A program made the translations under genes and the position numbers. A stretch of DNA of 21,512 bases from a virus, in the IMG/VR virus record IMGVR_UViG_3300010368_000140, positions 1-21,512 of that record; one strand, given 5' to 3'. Positions 1-7,912 of the stretch are shown in pieces; the stretch's first letter is position 1; each line of letters starts with the position of its first letter. The notes under the pieces were generated by a model that did no database searches, was not told the DNA's origin, and was given only the letters and a program-made list of their open reading frames with translations.

Positions 1-766
1 TGCTGTCCGAATCACTGACTATGTCGCTACCACTGGTGATCCCTGCTGTAGCGGTTAATGCGCCCGTAACGCCTAATGTGCTTGAAAGCGTGGTAGCACC
101 CGTAACGCCGAGTGTGCCACCCACTGCCATGTTGCGCGAAAAGAAACCATCGCGTGGCCGGGTTGCTCCCGATTTGCCGATGTCATACGTCGCATCAGTA
201 AACAACAGATCACTCGTCACGGTGGCATTCACGGTCAACGTGTCTGATGCACTATCTCCCACGACCACAGCACCGTTCAGGGTTAACCCGCCGGTTAACG
301 TCAACGCGCCGCCCACAGTTACATCGCCGGCAAACGTTGCCGCCTGTGCTGACGATAGCGTGAGTGCTGTTGCGCCGTTGGTAGTAAACGCCAGGCTGTT
401 TGCACTGTGACTGTATGCTATCTTACCTACATCGTTATCAGCCGCATCCCCGAAAAAGATGTTCCCATCGCTGCTACTGCCCGACAGAATCGACAGACCT
501 GACGCTGCGCTGTTTTCTAGTACAGCCTCGTCTGCATCTGCGTGTGCTTGAACACTGCCGGCTGATGCTGTGTGGACATGAAACTGCCCACCGTCTGCTG
601 CAGTGATGCCCGATCCTACCACCAACTCGCCTAAGACATAGGTTCCAGTGCTATCTATGTCTGAGTTAGTAATAGTGTGTGTGTAGATGTTCTGGAACTC
701 GCCGTTTAGGTCTGTTGCCGTTAGCGTTTCACCAGATACCCACGTTTTTAATGCGGTTAAATTCAT
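1..766 (-). CDS. Tail fibre protein, N-terminal part (runs off the left edge)
   Basis: An open frame starts at an ATG at 766 and stays open to the window edge for 255 codons, so the C-terminus is missing. An in-frame TGA directly precedes the ATG, which fixes the start. GGGAGA lies upstream as a ribosome site. The protein begins MNLTALKTWVSGETLTATDL and then becomes Gly/Thr/Ser/Val-rich with short beta-type repeats, such as GDVTVGGALTL, DATYDIGKSGATRPRDGFFS and two nearby copies of TLGVTGA. This style is familiar from phage tail fibres, especially those with a C-terminal intramolecular chaperone (peptidase S74 type), but any such domain would lie outside the window. It is the last gene of the late block seen here, after the internal virion proteins. 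The inferred role is a receptor-binding appendage. The fibre call is firm; which fibre it is remains unknown. Confidence 0.85.
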   Translation of the reverse strand, partial: MNLTALKTWVSGETLTATDLNGEFQNIYTHTITNSDIDSTGTYVLGELVVGSGITAADGGQFHVHTASAGSVQAHADADEAVLENSAASGLSILSGSSSDGNIFFGDAADNDVGKIAYSHSANSLAFTTNGATALTLSSAQAATFAGDVTVGGALTLTGGLTLNGAVVVGDSASDTLTVNATVTSDLLFTDATYDIGKSGATRPRDGFFSRNMAVGGTLGVTGATTLSSTLGVTGALTATAGITSGSDIVSDSDS

Positions 767-817
767 TCAGCAGTTTTCTCCCACGGTCTTATGATTTGTT
801 ACCGGGCCGTGTGCCGG

Positions 818-3373
818 TTATTGTCCCAAGTATTCCCGTCCTGTGCGCGCTCCTACTTGCCCCGATGCGCGTCCCAATACGTTGATCAACTGTTGGCTTG
901 TAGCGTCTTGTAACACACCTTCGGTTAAATATCTTCTGCCGCCTGGCGTAATAAACGCATCGCCAATCTTTCTCTGTGCAAAAAAGCCTGCCAATGCTGT
1001 TAATGGCCGGCGAAAAAATTCCATCACTTGTTCAAACGCCGCTACGCTCCTACCCGATTTAGACATATTTCTGAACCGCTCAGATGTGCTTGCTTCACGC
1101 AGCATCTTGGAAAAGTCCAACAGATCGCGCGCCAACTCTTGCCCAAATATGGCAACCATCTTCTTCTCGCCGCCGATGCTTTCGATAAAACTTTCCATCT
1201 TAGCACCGCTTAGATTCACACCTACGTCACCGCGCACCTGCGCCTTTTTACGCATCTCTTCTAACACTTCAGCTTGTAGGTTTCTAAACGCCTCTACGCC
1301 CTCTTTTGATGCCGGCACGCCCGATGGCGTTTCTACTGCACCTAATAGTTGCTTAAGGCGTATTACTTCCGTTGGTTGGAAATTGCTGCTCATAACGCGC
1401 TTTGCTATGCCTTCTGTTTTATCTGGATTCTTAACCAGATTTGCAGCTGAACTTGCATCTAAGTCGAACGCCTCTTTAGCCATAAGTCTTGCTTGGCGCG
1501 CTTTGGCCGGCAATTCTCTGGGCAATCGAGCAGCCTGACCCATTTGTTCGTCTGCTTGTGCAGCTAACGCGTCTTTGGTTGCTTGGCTGCCACCTTCCAG
1601 GTCTACAATGCGCTTATTCAGCAGTGTATCTAATCGCTGCTGGTTGAATTGACTTAACTCGCCACGCTCTACAGCATCCACTAAACGCGGTGCAAAATCC
1701 ATCAACTCTTCGCTGTTCATATACCCAATAGCCGACTCCACCATATCTACGTCACGGAAATCAATATCCTGTTCACGTTGGGCAAACAGACTCAACGCCT
1801 CTTCTTCTGGATCAGCTGCAATCTTTTTGTAAAAAATGTCATCGCGGCGCAGTGCCTCTAACAAATCGTCTTGTGTTTCTATGCGTAGCTGTGGGAATCG
1901 CAATCGTAGCTGTTCGGCCACTAAATCAGCACCCTGCGGAGCCACTTTTGTTGCATTGCGTATGCTCGTTTCAACGCCTCTGAGCCGGCGCATAACGCGT
2001 GGCGATATGTTGTCTGGCAACCCTTTTGTGTTAAGGCCGCCAACGCGCTCAATGGCCTGTGATAGGCTGATCATGTTAGCCGGATCAACTGCACCTTGTG
2101 CCGCTTGGCGCGCTGCAACATCCGACTCACGCGCTAATACACTCCGCATCTGCGCGTCATCTAACCGCGTTCCCTGCATAAAAAACGTTTCGGCATCATC
2201 TGCCAATCCACCGTATATATCACGCAAATGTGCGTCTAACCCCGTTGCGCGCGCCGTTTCCGGCTTGCTTCTGAGCATATTGCCTATGCGCTTTCTAAAA
2301 TCATCCAACTGCTTGAACGTGGTAATTGTCCCTACATCGTTCATAATCTTTGCTAAGTCTTGATCTAATGCGCTGCCCGTCTGAAAACCACCCCCTGCGC
2401 CGGTGCGATCCATTACGCGCTGCACGGCTTCTTCCGTCTTCGATGTGACAACCCTTGCCTCTGGTGCTACAAACTTTTGTAACTCGTCATAGGCTTTACC
2501 TATTGCGTCTTGTCGCACATCAACTGCCGTTTCTACAGCTGTGTTGTAAAGCTGATTGCTATCAACGCCCTTTGCTATCTGTAGATCGCCTACTATGCGG
2601 TCAAATGCCTTGCCCACTTCTTCATTGTAGGGGCGCGTTACCTGCTCTTCATACCGTCCAATCGTTGCCGGGAATGTGTCCCTAACGCGCTCTTCAAGGT
2701 TTTGCAATGCTGGACTTGTCGTTTGCGCGCTGAGTGGCAACTTGCTTTCAATCTCAGTGCCAAGTTTGGTGTCGAATCGAGCCGCTTCGTCAATGACGTT
2801 GCTGCGCTGCGTGCCGGTCAATGCGCCTTTAAACGGTGCTGCCGCTGCCCTTCCTATTCTTGCTAATCCTCGACCTAAAAAGTCACCACCTGCTGATGTA
2901 AGTGCTTCCATCCCCAAATCACCTACATTCACCCCCTCTTCACTGCCCAACAAATTACCAATGCCCTGCTCTATAGCTGCACCCGTAACGCCGCCAGCAG
3001 ATGCTGCTGCTATGGGCGCACCCGTAAATGCCGCTGGTGACGTTGCTATCCCTGCCAAAATAGAAAGAATGGTGCGTGGAGAACGCCCCACCATATCAGC
3101 CAGATCGCCTAATTCTATCTCATCTGGATCAACCGGCTGCGTGCCTAATTCCGTTCGCACCATTGGCCGGCCATTGTCTAAATATGCGTCGTATCCCCTA
3201 CCCCTGAGAATGTTGACTTCACCCTGTGGCGTAGTAGCAAATCCAGACTGTAAACGATCAATAAACCCTGGCCCTGCAGTTTTTTCTATGAAATCGTCCA
3301 GTTCCTTCTGCGAATACATCGCCGCGATCTCTTCGACGGACATATTTTCTATTTGTTTTAACGATATTGGCAT
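818..3373 (-). CDS. Large probable internal virion / DNA-ejection protein (851 aa)
   Basis: The ATG at 3373 lies 9 bases after the stop of the upstream gene, with AGGT just before it. The N-terminus is acidic and helical. Residues about 101-143 form a Gly/Ala-rich hydrophobic stretch (TILSILAGIATSPAAF onward) that could insert into a membrane. The rest is long, charged and mostly alpha-helical, with many Arg/Glu/Gln segments and a helical, basic C-terminus (for example FRRPLTALAGFFAQRKIGD at about residue 770). I see no catalytic motif. Large helical proteins with a membrane-active segment, encoded after the tail genes in podoviruses, are typically packed in the head and ejected with the DNA. 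That role is inferred from position and composition, not from a recognised family. A structural baseplate or needle-associated protein is the alternative. Confidence 0.7.
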   Translation of the reverse strand: MPISLKQIENMSVEEIAAMYSQKELDDFIEKTAGPGFIDRLQSGFATTPQGEVNILRGRGYDAYLDNGRPMVRTELGTQPVDPDEIELGDLADMVGRSPRTILSILAGIATSPAAFTGAPIAAASAGGVTGAAIEQGIGNLLGSEEGVNVGDLGMEALTSAGGDFLGRGLARIGRAAAAPFKGALTGTQRSNVIDEAARFDTKLGTEIESKLPLSAQTTSPALQNLEERVRDTFPATIGRYEEQVTRPYNEEVGKAFDRIVGDLQIAKGVDSNQLYNTAVETAVDVRQDAIGKAYDELQKFVAPEARVVTSKTEEAVQRVMDRTGAGGGFQTGSALDQDLAKIMNDVGTITTFKQLDDFRKRIGNMLRSKPETARATGLDAHLRDIYGGLADDAETFFMQGTRLDDAQMRSVLARESDVAARQAAQGAVDPANMISLSQAIERVGGLNTKGLPDNISPRVMRRLRGVETSIRNATKVAPQGADLVAEQLRLRFPQLRIETQDDLLEALRRDDIFYKKIAADPEEEALSLFAQREQDIDFRDVDMVESAIGYMNSEELMDFAPRLVDAVERGELSQFNQQRLDTLLNKRIVDLEGGSQATKDALAAQADEQMGQAARLPRELPAKARQARLMAKEAFDLDASSAANLVKNPDKTEGIAKRVMSSNFQPTEVIRLKQLLGAVETPSGVPASKEGVEAFRNLQAEVLEEMRKKAQVRGDVGVNLSGAKMESFIESIGGEKKMVAIFGQELARDLLDFSKMLREASTSERFRNMSKSGRSVAAFEQVMEFFRRPLTALAGFFAQRKIGDAFITPGGRRYLTEGVLQDATSQQLINVLGRASGQVGARTGREYLGQ

Positions 3374-3382
3374 TCGTCTGAC

Positions 3383-4897
3383 CTAACGTGGGTAAGTTCT
3401 ATTTTGTCTGCCGCTTTGAACCCGTTGCAATTCTCTTGCTTGCCTTACCTTGTCTAACGCATTCATTTCTATTTTTACTTCTTCAGGCTGCCAAAGATTG
3501 AGCCTTATACCTGAATAGTTTTTACGCAGTTGTTCCAAATCGTTTGGCTCTAACATTTCATTGACTTGTGACAATCTTAGCGGCTTAGTGTAATTCGTAA
3601 AATCTTGTTTAAGGTTCGTATATCGCTCCGCTCTTGCATCAATCATCCCATTGATGAATGTGTCTATCTCCCTGCGGCGCGCTTCATACGATGCAAACCC
3701 TAATTCCAACACTAATTTTCTGCCCTCATCCGTAAGTCTATTACCCTTTATAAATCCTTCCAGCTTGACACCATATCTATCCATCACCGATTGCGCGTTT
3801 TCCATTGTCCTAAATTCTTCTTCACGCACAACAGAATTGGGGTCTTGCAATCGTGCTAATGCTTTAAGCATTCCAATGTCAGCAAATCCAGATTCTTGCT
3901 TTGATGCTTGCACCATCTCCGTCAATCCGCGCGAAACATCACCACGGATTTTTATGAACGGTTCATTTTTCACCGCATTATACAATTCGTTTAATACGGT
4001 TTCATTGTCCTGGCGTATTTGTCTTTTTACAACTGGACTTTCCATCATGTATGCTGACACAAGCTGACTTGCTGCTGTGCCTGATGGGTCATCCGTCATT
4101 GCTTTTGTAAAGAAAGCTGTTCCAGTAATGTCATCTGCTGACATATTGGGATTTTGGTTTGCCAACGCTTTGCCGTTTTCAGTTGCGTTTTTAACTATAT
4201 TGTTCAAAGCATTTGTCGGCTGTCTTTTCTCTGCTTCTGCCTGTGCTGTGGCTAAACCTATGCGCGCTGTTGTTAATTGCTTTTGCAGATCAAACAATTC
4301 ACGTTCACGCACTCGATCAGCAGCACCTAACTGACGTTGCCTTATCGTTGCGTCAAACACACTACGCCCGTAATCACTGGTCACACCTTCGGGATACTGT
4401 ACGCCGGACTGACCCACTGCGCGCAACAGTTCAACGCCCTGTGGCGGTGCTATGCCAACCCCTTTGCCCAACATCCTATCGGTTGGTAAAGGTGCTGCTT
4501 GTCCAGCTGCCTCGGCTAACTGTCTATCAATCGTCATCTGTGCAGCCGTGTTTTGTAGTCTGCGCGTTTCTTCGGCTGCTTTTCGCGCGGCTTCTGCTTC
4601 TTTCATGCCGCTATACAACCCAATCGCCTGTGACCCCAAACCGGCAACCTGACCCAATGACCGCAACGTATTGGCACGATCACTGCCCCTATAGTTGACA
4701 GGTATCTGCGCCGCCCTCGCATTGCCTCCAAACGCGTTCATAAGGTTTACGCGGTTGTTTTCTTTTTCCTGTGCTACGCGTTGCCGTTCGCGCGCCCGGT
4801 TCATAGCACGCTGCTCTGCTTGCTGCGCTTTGCCACCTAAATAGGACTGCCCTGCCTGCAGTGCTAATTGGCCTAATATTGCCCACGGTATCACCAT
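3383..4897 (-). CDS. Probable internal virion protein (504 aa)
   Basis: The ATG at 4897 directly follows the stop of the upstream gene. The protein opens with a mildly hydrophobic segment (MVIPWAILGQLALQAGQSYL). A long Arg/Glu/Gln/Ala-rich helical region follows, with coiled-coil character over residues about 20-130 (AQQAEQRAMNRARERQRVAQ, then KEAEAARKAAEETRRLQ). The middle and C-terminal parts are also helical and charged. There are no cysteines in the parts I read and no enzymatic motif. An N-terminal short hydrophobic segment plus long coiled helices fits the smaller internal core or ejection proteins of podoviruses, and its place between two other large virion-type genes agrees. I recognise no specific family, so the function is inferred from context. 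Confidence 0.68.
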   Translation of the reverse strand: MVIPWAILGQLALQAGQSYLGGKAQQAEQRAMNRARERQRVAQEKENNRVNLMNAFGGNARAAQIPVNYRGSDRANTLRSLGQVAGLGSQAIGLYSGMKEAEAARKAAEETRRLQNTAAQMTIDRQLAEAAGQAAPLPTDRMLGKGVGIAPPQGVELLRAVGQSGVQYPEGVTSDYGRSVFDATIRQRQLGAADRVRERELFDLQKQLTTARIGLATAQAEAEKRQPTNALNNIVKNATENGKALANQNPNMSADDITGTAFFTKAMTDDPSGTAASQLVSAYMMESPVVKRQIRQDNETVLNELYNAVKNEPFIKIRGDVSRGLTEMVQASKQESGFADIGMLKALARLQDPNSVVREEEFRTMENAQSVMDRYGVKLEGFIKGNRLTDEGRKLVLELGFASYEARRREIDTFINGMIDARAERYTNLKQDFTNYTKPLRLSQVNEMLEPNDLEQLRKNYSGIRLNLWQPEEVKIEMNALDKVRQARELQRVQSGRQNRTYPR

Positions 4898-7800
4898 TTA
4901 TAACATCTCCCATGACATTTCATTGCCCATCTGCCGCAGTATATACACCTCGCCACCTGCCCCTATCGCCCGATCTGGATTAAATGGATCTTGTCTTGCG
5001 CCAGGCGGTAGTGAGGGGCGCGTGCCGTCAAGTGTTGAATAATCTGTGCTGTCAAAGGTTCCGTCACCGCTACCCGTATCTGTTGTGTTGGTAGTAGTGG
5101 TTCCACTGATGATGCCATCTAACAGTTCATTAAGGATTTGGTTGCGTTGCTCTGTATTGAGAAAACCCGATTGTGCCAGTGCCAACGTCTGCTGCACATC
5201 CAAGTCCCTAATCTCACGATCAAATCCAGTGCCGGCACGCTGGTCTGCTCTGCCCGATAGCGTTGGTTCTCCATCTACGCGACCAAAAAGCGCATCCTGT
5301 AAAGCGCGTTCGGCCCGACTCTCTGCGCCCTGCGATGCGGCAAGGTCTTGCTCGATGGCTCTTGATTGCAACGTCTGCGTTGGTGCTTGGTTATATCCGC
5401 GCGCAAAAAACTGTCCCGTTGCATCTGCTTCCGATAACCTGCGCTGAAGATCAGCCGTTGCTAAGTCGGACGATAACGCCTGTGCAGCACGAAGATCCGC
5501 TGCCGTTTGTAGACCCCTATTTGCAATCGCATTTATTATGTCTTGCTGTGTTAGTTGCTGTCGTCGCCGGCTATCAGCTGAAGCAATCTGTCTATTCAAC
5601 CGCTGCGTCAATAAATCATCGCGCGCCTGTTCGCCGGCCAATGTTTGTATAGGATCGCCCGTTTGACCCGTTTGCACCTGACCGAAGAGAATAGACTCTA
5701 ACTGCTGCTGTGCTCGTTGGTCGTTGGCACGCGCCAAGTCCTCTTCTAATCCCATCGCACGCCCTGCCAACGTATCCACAGGTGCTTGATTAGCTGCATC
5801 AAAAAACTGACCCGTCACCCCAGCTTCTGCTAACCTGCGCTGCAAGTCCTGTGTCACCAGGTCAGATCGAAGTGCATCAGCCGCACGTTCGTCTGCACTG
5901 CGCGCCAAGCGTCTGCTTTCCGCTGCGCCTACCAAATCAGATCCCAATGCCTGTGCAGACCGCAAATCTGCCGCCTGTGCCAATCGACGCTGTAAATCTG
6001 CTGTAGTCAGATCACTCTGCAGCACTTGGCCGGCACGCTGGTCTGCTGCGTTTGCCAATGCGCGCTGTTGGGCAGCTGTTGCTAAGTCTGACCCCAACGC
6101 TTGCTGTGATCGTAAATCTGCTGCTGCTGCCAGTGCGCGCTGCTGTGCCGCCGTCGAAAGGTCACTGCCCAATGCCTGACCAGCACGTTGATCGCCAGAG
6201 AGTGCCAACCTGCGCTGCAGTTCAGCCGTAACTAAGTCTGATTGTAATCCACGCTCTTGCCTACTGGCATCGTCCATTGCCAACTGACGACCCAAGCGTT
6301 CGGTCTCTAACTGTGCAAGCTGACCCTGGCGGCCAAACACATCTGCGCGCGCCTGACGCTGCATCTCTTGATCGGCTAACCCCAACTGATCTACGCGCGT
6401 CTGCAACCCTAATGCTTGAGATATTGCATCGCCGGCAAGACCTGCCCCTAATGCTTGCCTGTTGTCCATCTGCGCCGACAGACCGGCCACATCGCCAATA
6501 GCTGCCCTTGCCAAATCCTCATTGGCTAATCGCAGATTGTCGCGCCGACCTTCAAAGTTCAACGCGTCATTTATCGCCTGTGTTTGTAGGTCATACCCTA
6601 ATGCGTTTATGTCGTTTAATGTGCGTTCACGCGACCCGATAAAATCACCAAACGCCTCTGCTGTATCGCCGCTTCGCAGCACACCCAAGCGATTTAAGTT
6701 TTCGCGTAATTGTCGTTGCTGGTCTTCGCTGCGCCGTAGAAAGTCCGCACGCTGTTGCTCTATAAGTGGGTTGCTGCCACCACTCAAGCGATCAAGTATG
6801 GCCTGTTCAGCCTGTTGGGTAAGGTTAGTATCGAGCAATACGCCCGTATTGTTCAGCCTGTTTCGTGCCGCCACCATTGCCTGATCTAAGTCAGCACCAG
6901 ACCCCAATGGATCGCCCTGCAGCCGGTCTAATACGTTCTGCTGCGCTGCATCTGTTAAGTCCGAGCCAGTGCTTACCAGTTTGCCGGCACGTACTTGGTT
7001 TAACAGTGCTTGGTCAGCTGCCATCGCGCCGTAATCGTTCCGCGTTGTGCCGATGCCTGTTCCCGTTCCCACCTTCAATGCGTCATCAAACCCCAATGCG
7101 CCATACGGCGTTGCTACTCCCGTTCCCGGATCAATCGCAGTCGCACCAGTCATATCAACTGGATCGATACGGGTTAGGTCTGCGCGTGGTTGGTTGTAAT
7201 CACCTATTGCAGTGCCGGGTGTAAGGCCAAGACGCTTCATCGCGTCCGACATCGTTTCGCCCTGCACGTTATTAAGGTTCGATGCTGTTATATTTTCCTC
7301 ACCTATTGCAGTGCCAGGCGTAAGGCCAAGGCGCTCCATCGCGTCTGCGTACGATTCACGGTCGCCCATCGCACCATCGCCGCCGCCTATACCTGTGCTA
7401 CCACTAAACCCACTCAAATCTGGCCGTGCTGGATCATCACCAGCTAATATTTTTGCGTATTCATCCGCCGACATTGGCGGTGCTGGAGCAGGTGGCGTAT
7501 ACGGCGTACTAGTGCCACTCGCATACGGATCAAATATTGGTGGTGGAGCAGGTGGCGGTGTATACGGCGTACTTGTCCCACTCGCATACGGATCAAATAT
7601 TGGTGGTGGTGGCGTATACGGCGTGCTTGTCCCACTCGCGTATGGATCAAATATTGGTGGTGGTGGCGTATACGGCGTGCTTGTCCCACTCGCGTATGGA
7701 TCAAATATAGGTGGTTTAGATGATGCAGGCGGTGTATACGGTGTACTAGTGCCACTGGCGTATGGATCATCAGGATCATCAACCCCAACAGCTTTAAATA

Positions 7801-7912
7801 GATTGTTAACAGCTGGGGTGCTGGTTCCACTCGCATATGGATCAAATATTCTTTTCTCTTTCCTTCGCGTTATCGGTGTGCTGCTGCCACTTGCATATGG
7901 ATCGTATGCCAT
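4898..7912 (-). CDS. Repeat-rich structural protein with DPYASGTSTP motifs and 25-residue helical repeats (1004 aa)
   Basis: The start ATG overlaps the TAA of the tail-hub gene by one base (TAATG). Three regions can be seen. (1) Residues 4-137 hold seven copies of DPY-A-S-G-T/S-S-T-P separated by Pro-rich linkers such as YTPPPPIF, probably extended and flexible. (2) Near residues 187-225 the block RLGLTPGTAIG occurs twice. (3) Residues 556-705 form six tandem 25-residue units (LxSDLxTAxxQRRLAxAxDxR type), and a seventh stands at 813. A longer module ending in LFG[QR]V occurs at 681-746 and again at 813-879. The C-terminus is Gly/Thr/Asp-rich and ends WEML. The length and repeats suggest a rod-like virion component acting with the hub or the ejection proteins, but I do not recognise a family. 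Confidence 0.75.
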   Translation of the reverse strand: MAYDPYASGSSTPITRRKEKRIFDPYASGTSTPAVNNLFKAVGVDDPDDPYASGTSTPYTPPASSKPPIFDPYASGTSTPYTPPPPIFDPYASGTSTPYTPPPPIFDPYASGTSTPYTPPPAPPPIFDPYASGTSTPYTPPAPAPPMSADEYAKILAGDDPARPDLSGFSGSTGIGGGDGAMGDRESYADAMERLGLTPGTAIGEENITASNLNNVQGETMSDAMKRLGLTPGTAIGDYNQPRADLTRIDPVDMTGATAIDPGTGVATPYGALGFDDALKVGTGTGIGTTRNDYGAMAADQALLNQVRAGKLVSTGSDLTDAAQQNVLDRLQGDPLGSGADLDQAMVAARNRLNNTGVLLDTNLTQQAEQAILDRLSGGSNPLIEQQRADFLRRSEDQQRQLRENLNRLGVLRSGDTAEAFGDFIGSRERTLNDINALGYDLQTQAINDALNFEGRRDNLRLANEDLARAAIGDVAGLSAQMDNRQALGAGLAGDAISQALGLQTRVDQLGLADQEMQRQARADVFGRQGQLAQLETERLGRQLAMDDASRQERGLQSDLVTAELQRRLALSGDQRAGQALGSDLSTAAQQRALAAAADLRSQQALGSDLATAAQQRALANAADQRAGQVLQSDLTTADLQRRLAQAADLRSAQALGSDLVGAAESRRLARSADERAADALRSDLVTQDLQRRLAEAGVTGQFFDAANQAPVDTLAGRAMGLEEDLARANDQRAQQQLESILFGQVQTGQTGDPIQTLAGEQARDDLLTQRLNRQIASADSRRRQQLTQQDIINAIANRGLQTAADLRAAQALSSDLATADLQRRLSEADATGQFFARGYNQAPTQTLQSRAIEQDLAASQGAESRAERALQDALFGRVDGEPTLSGRADQRAGTGFDREIRDLDVQQTLALAQSGFLNTEQRNQILNELLDGIISGTTTTNTTDTGSGDGTFDSTDYSTLDGTRPSLPPGARQDPFNPDRAIGAGGEVYILRQMGNEMSWEML
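5798..6247 (-). repeat. Six tandem 25-residue helical repeats
   Basis: Residues 556-705 of the 1004-residue protein align as six units of exactly 25 residues. Each has L-x-S-D-L near the start, Q/S-R-R/A-L in the middle and an A-D-x-R type end, for example LGSDLATAAQQRALANAADQ. The last unit changes after its LQRRLAEA core into GVTGQFF. Twenty-five residues equal two heptads plus one hendecad, a spacing compatible with a long coiled coil or helical bundle. The DNA copies have diverged, so the array is old and kept at protein level. Confidence 0.9.
7502..7903 (-). repeat. Seven in-frame coding repeats of a 10-residue motif
   Basis: This stretch encodes seven copies of DPYASG[TS]STP at residues 4, 24, 49, 71, 89, 107 and 128 of the 1004-residue protein. 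The spacing shrinks to a regular 18 residues in the middle. There, two 54-base units (7591-7644 and 7645-7698) are identical, and the next 10 bases match again before diverging. The outer copies differ by synonymous changes and by linker length. Exact inner copies with diverged outer ones indicate recent slippage or unequal recombination in an older array. All copies keep the reading frame. Confidence 0.95.

Noticed and set aside
801-818. ACCGG/CCGGT inverted repeat between the 851-residue gene and the fibre gene
   Set aside because: Only 5 pairs, overlaps the stop codon, no T tract; could be chance in this CCGG-rich sequence.
2676-3386. Plus-strand open frame of 236 codons, also 843-1538 (231 codons)
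   Set aside because: Both are antisense to the continuous 851-residue gene, have shadow-type Ser/Pro/Ala composition and lack ribosome sites.
7502-7903. Regularly spaced repeats resembling a CRISPR array
   Set aside because: The repeats are in frame and code a protein motif; spacers are not unique, two whole units are identical, and no cas gene is near.
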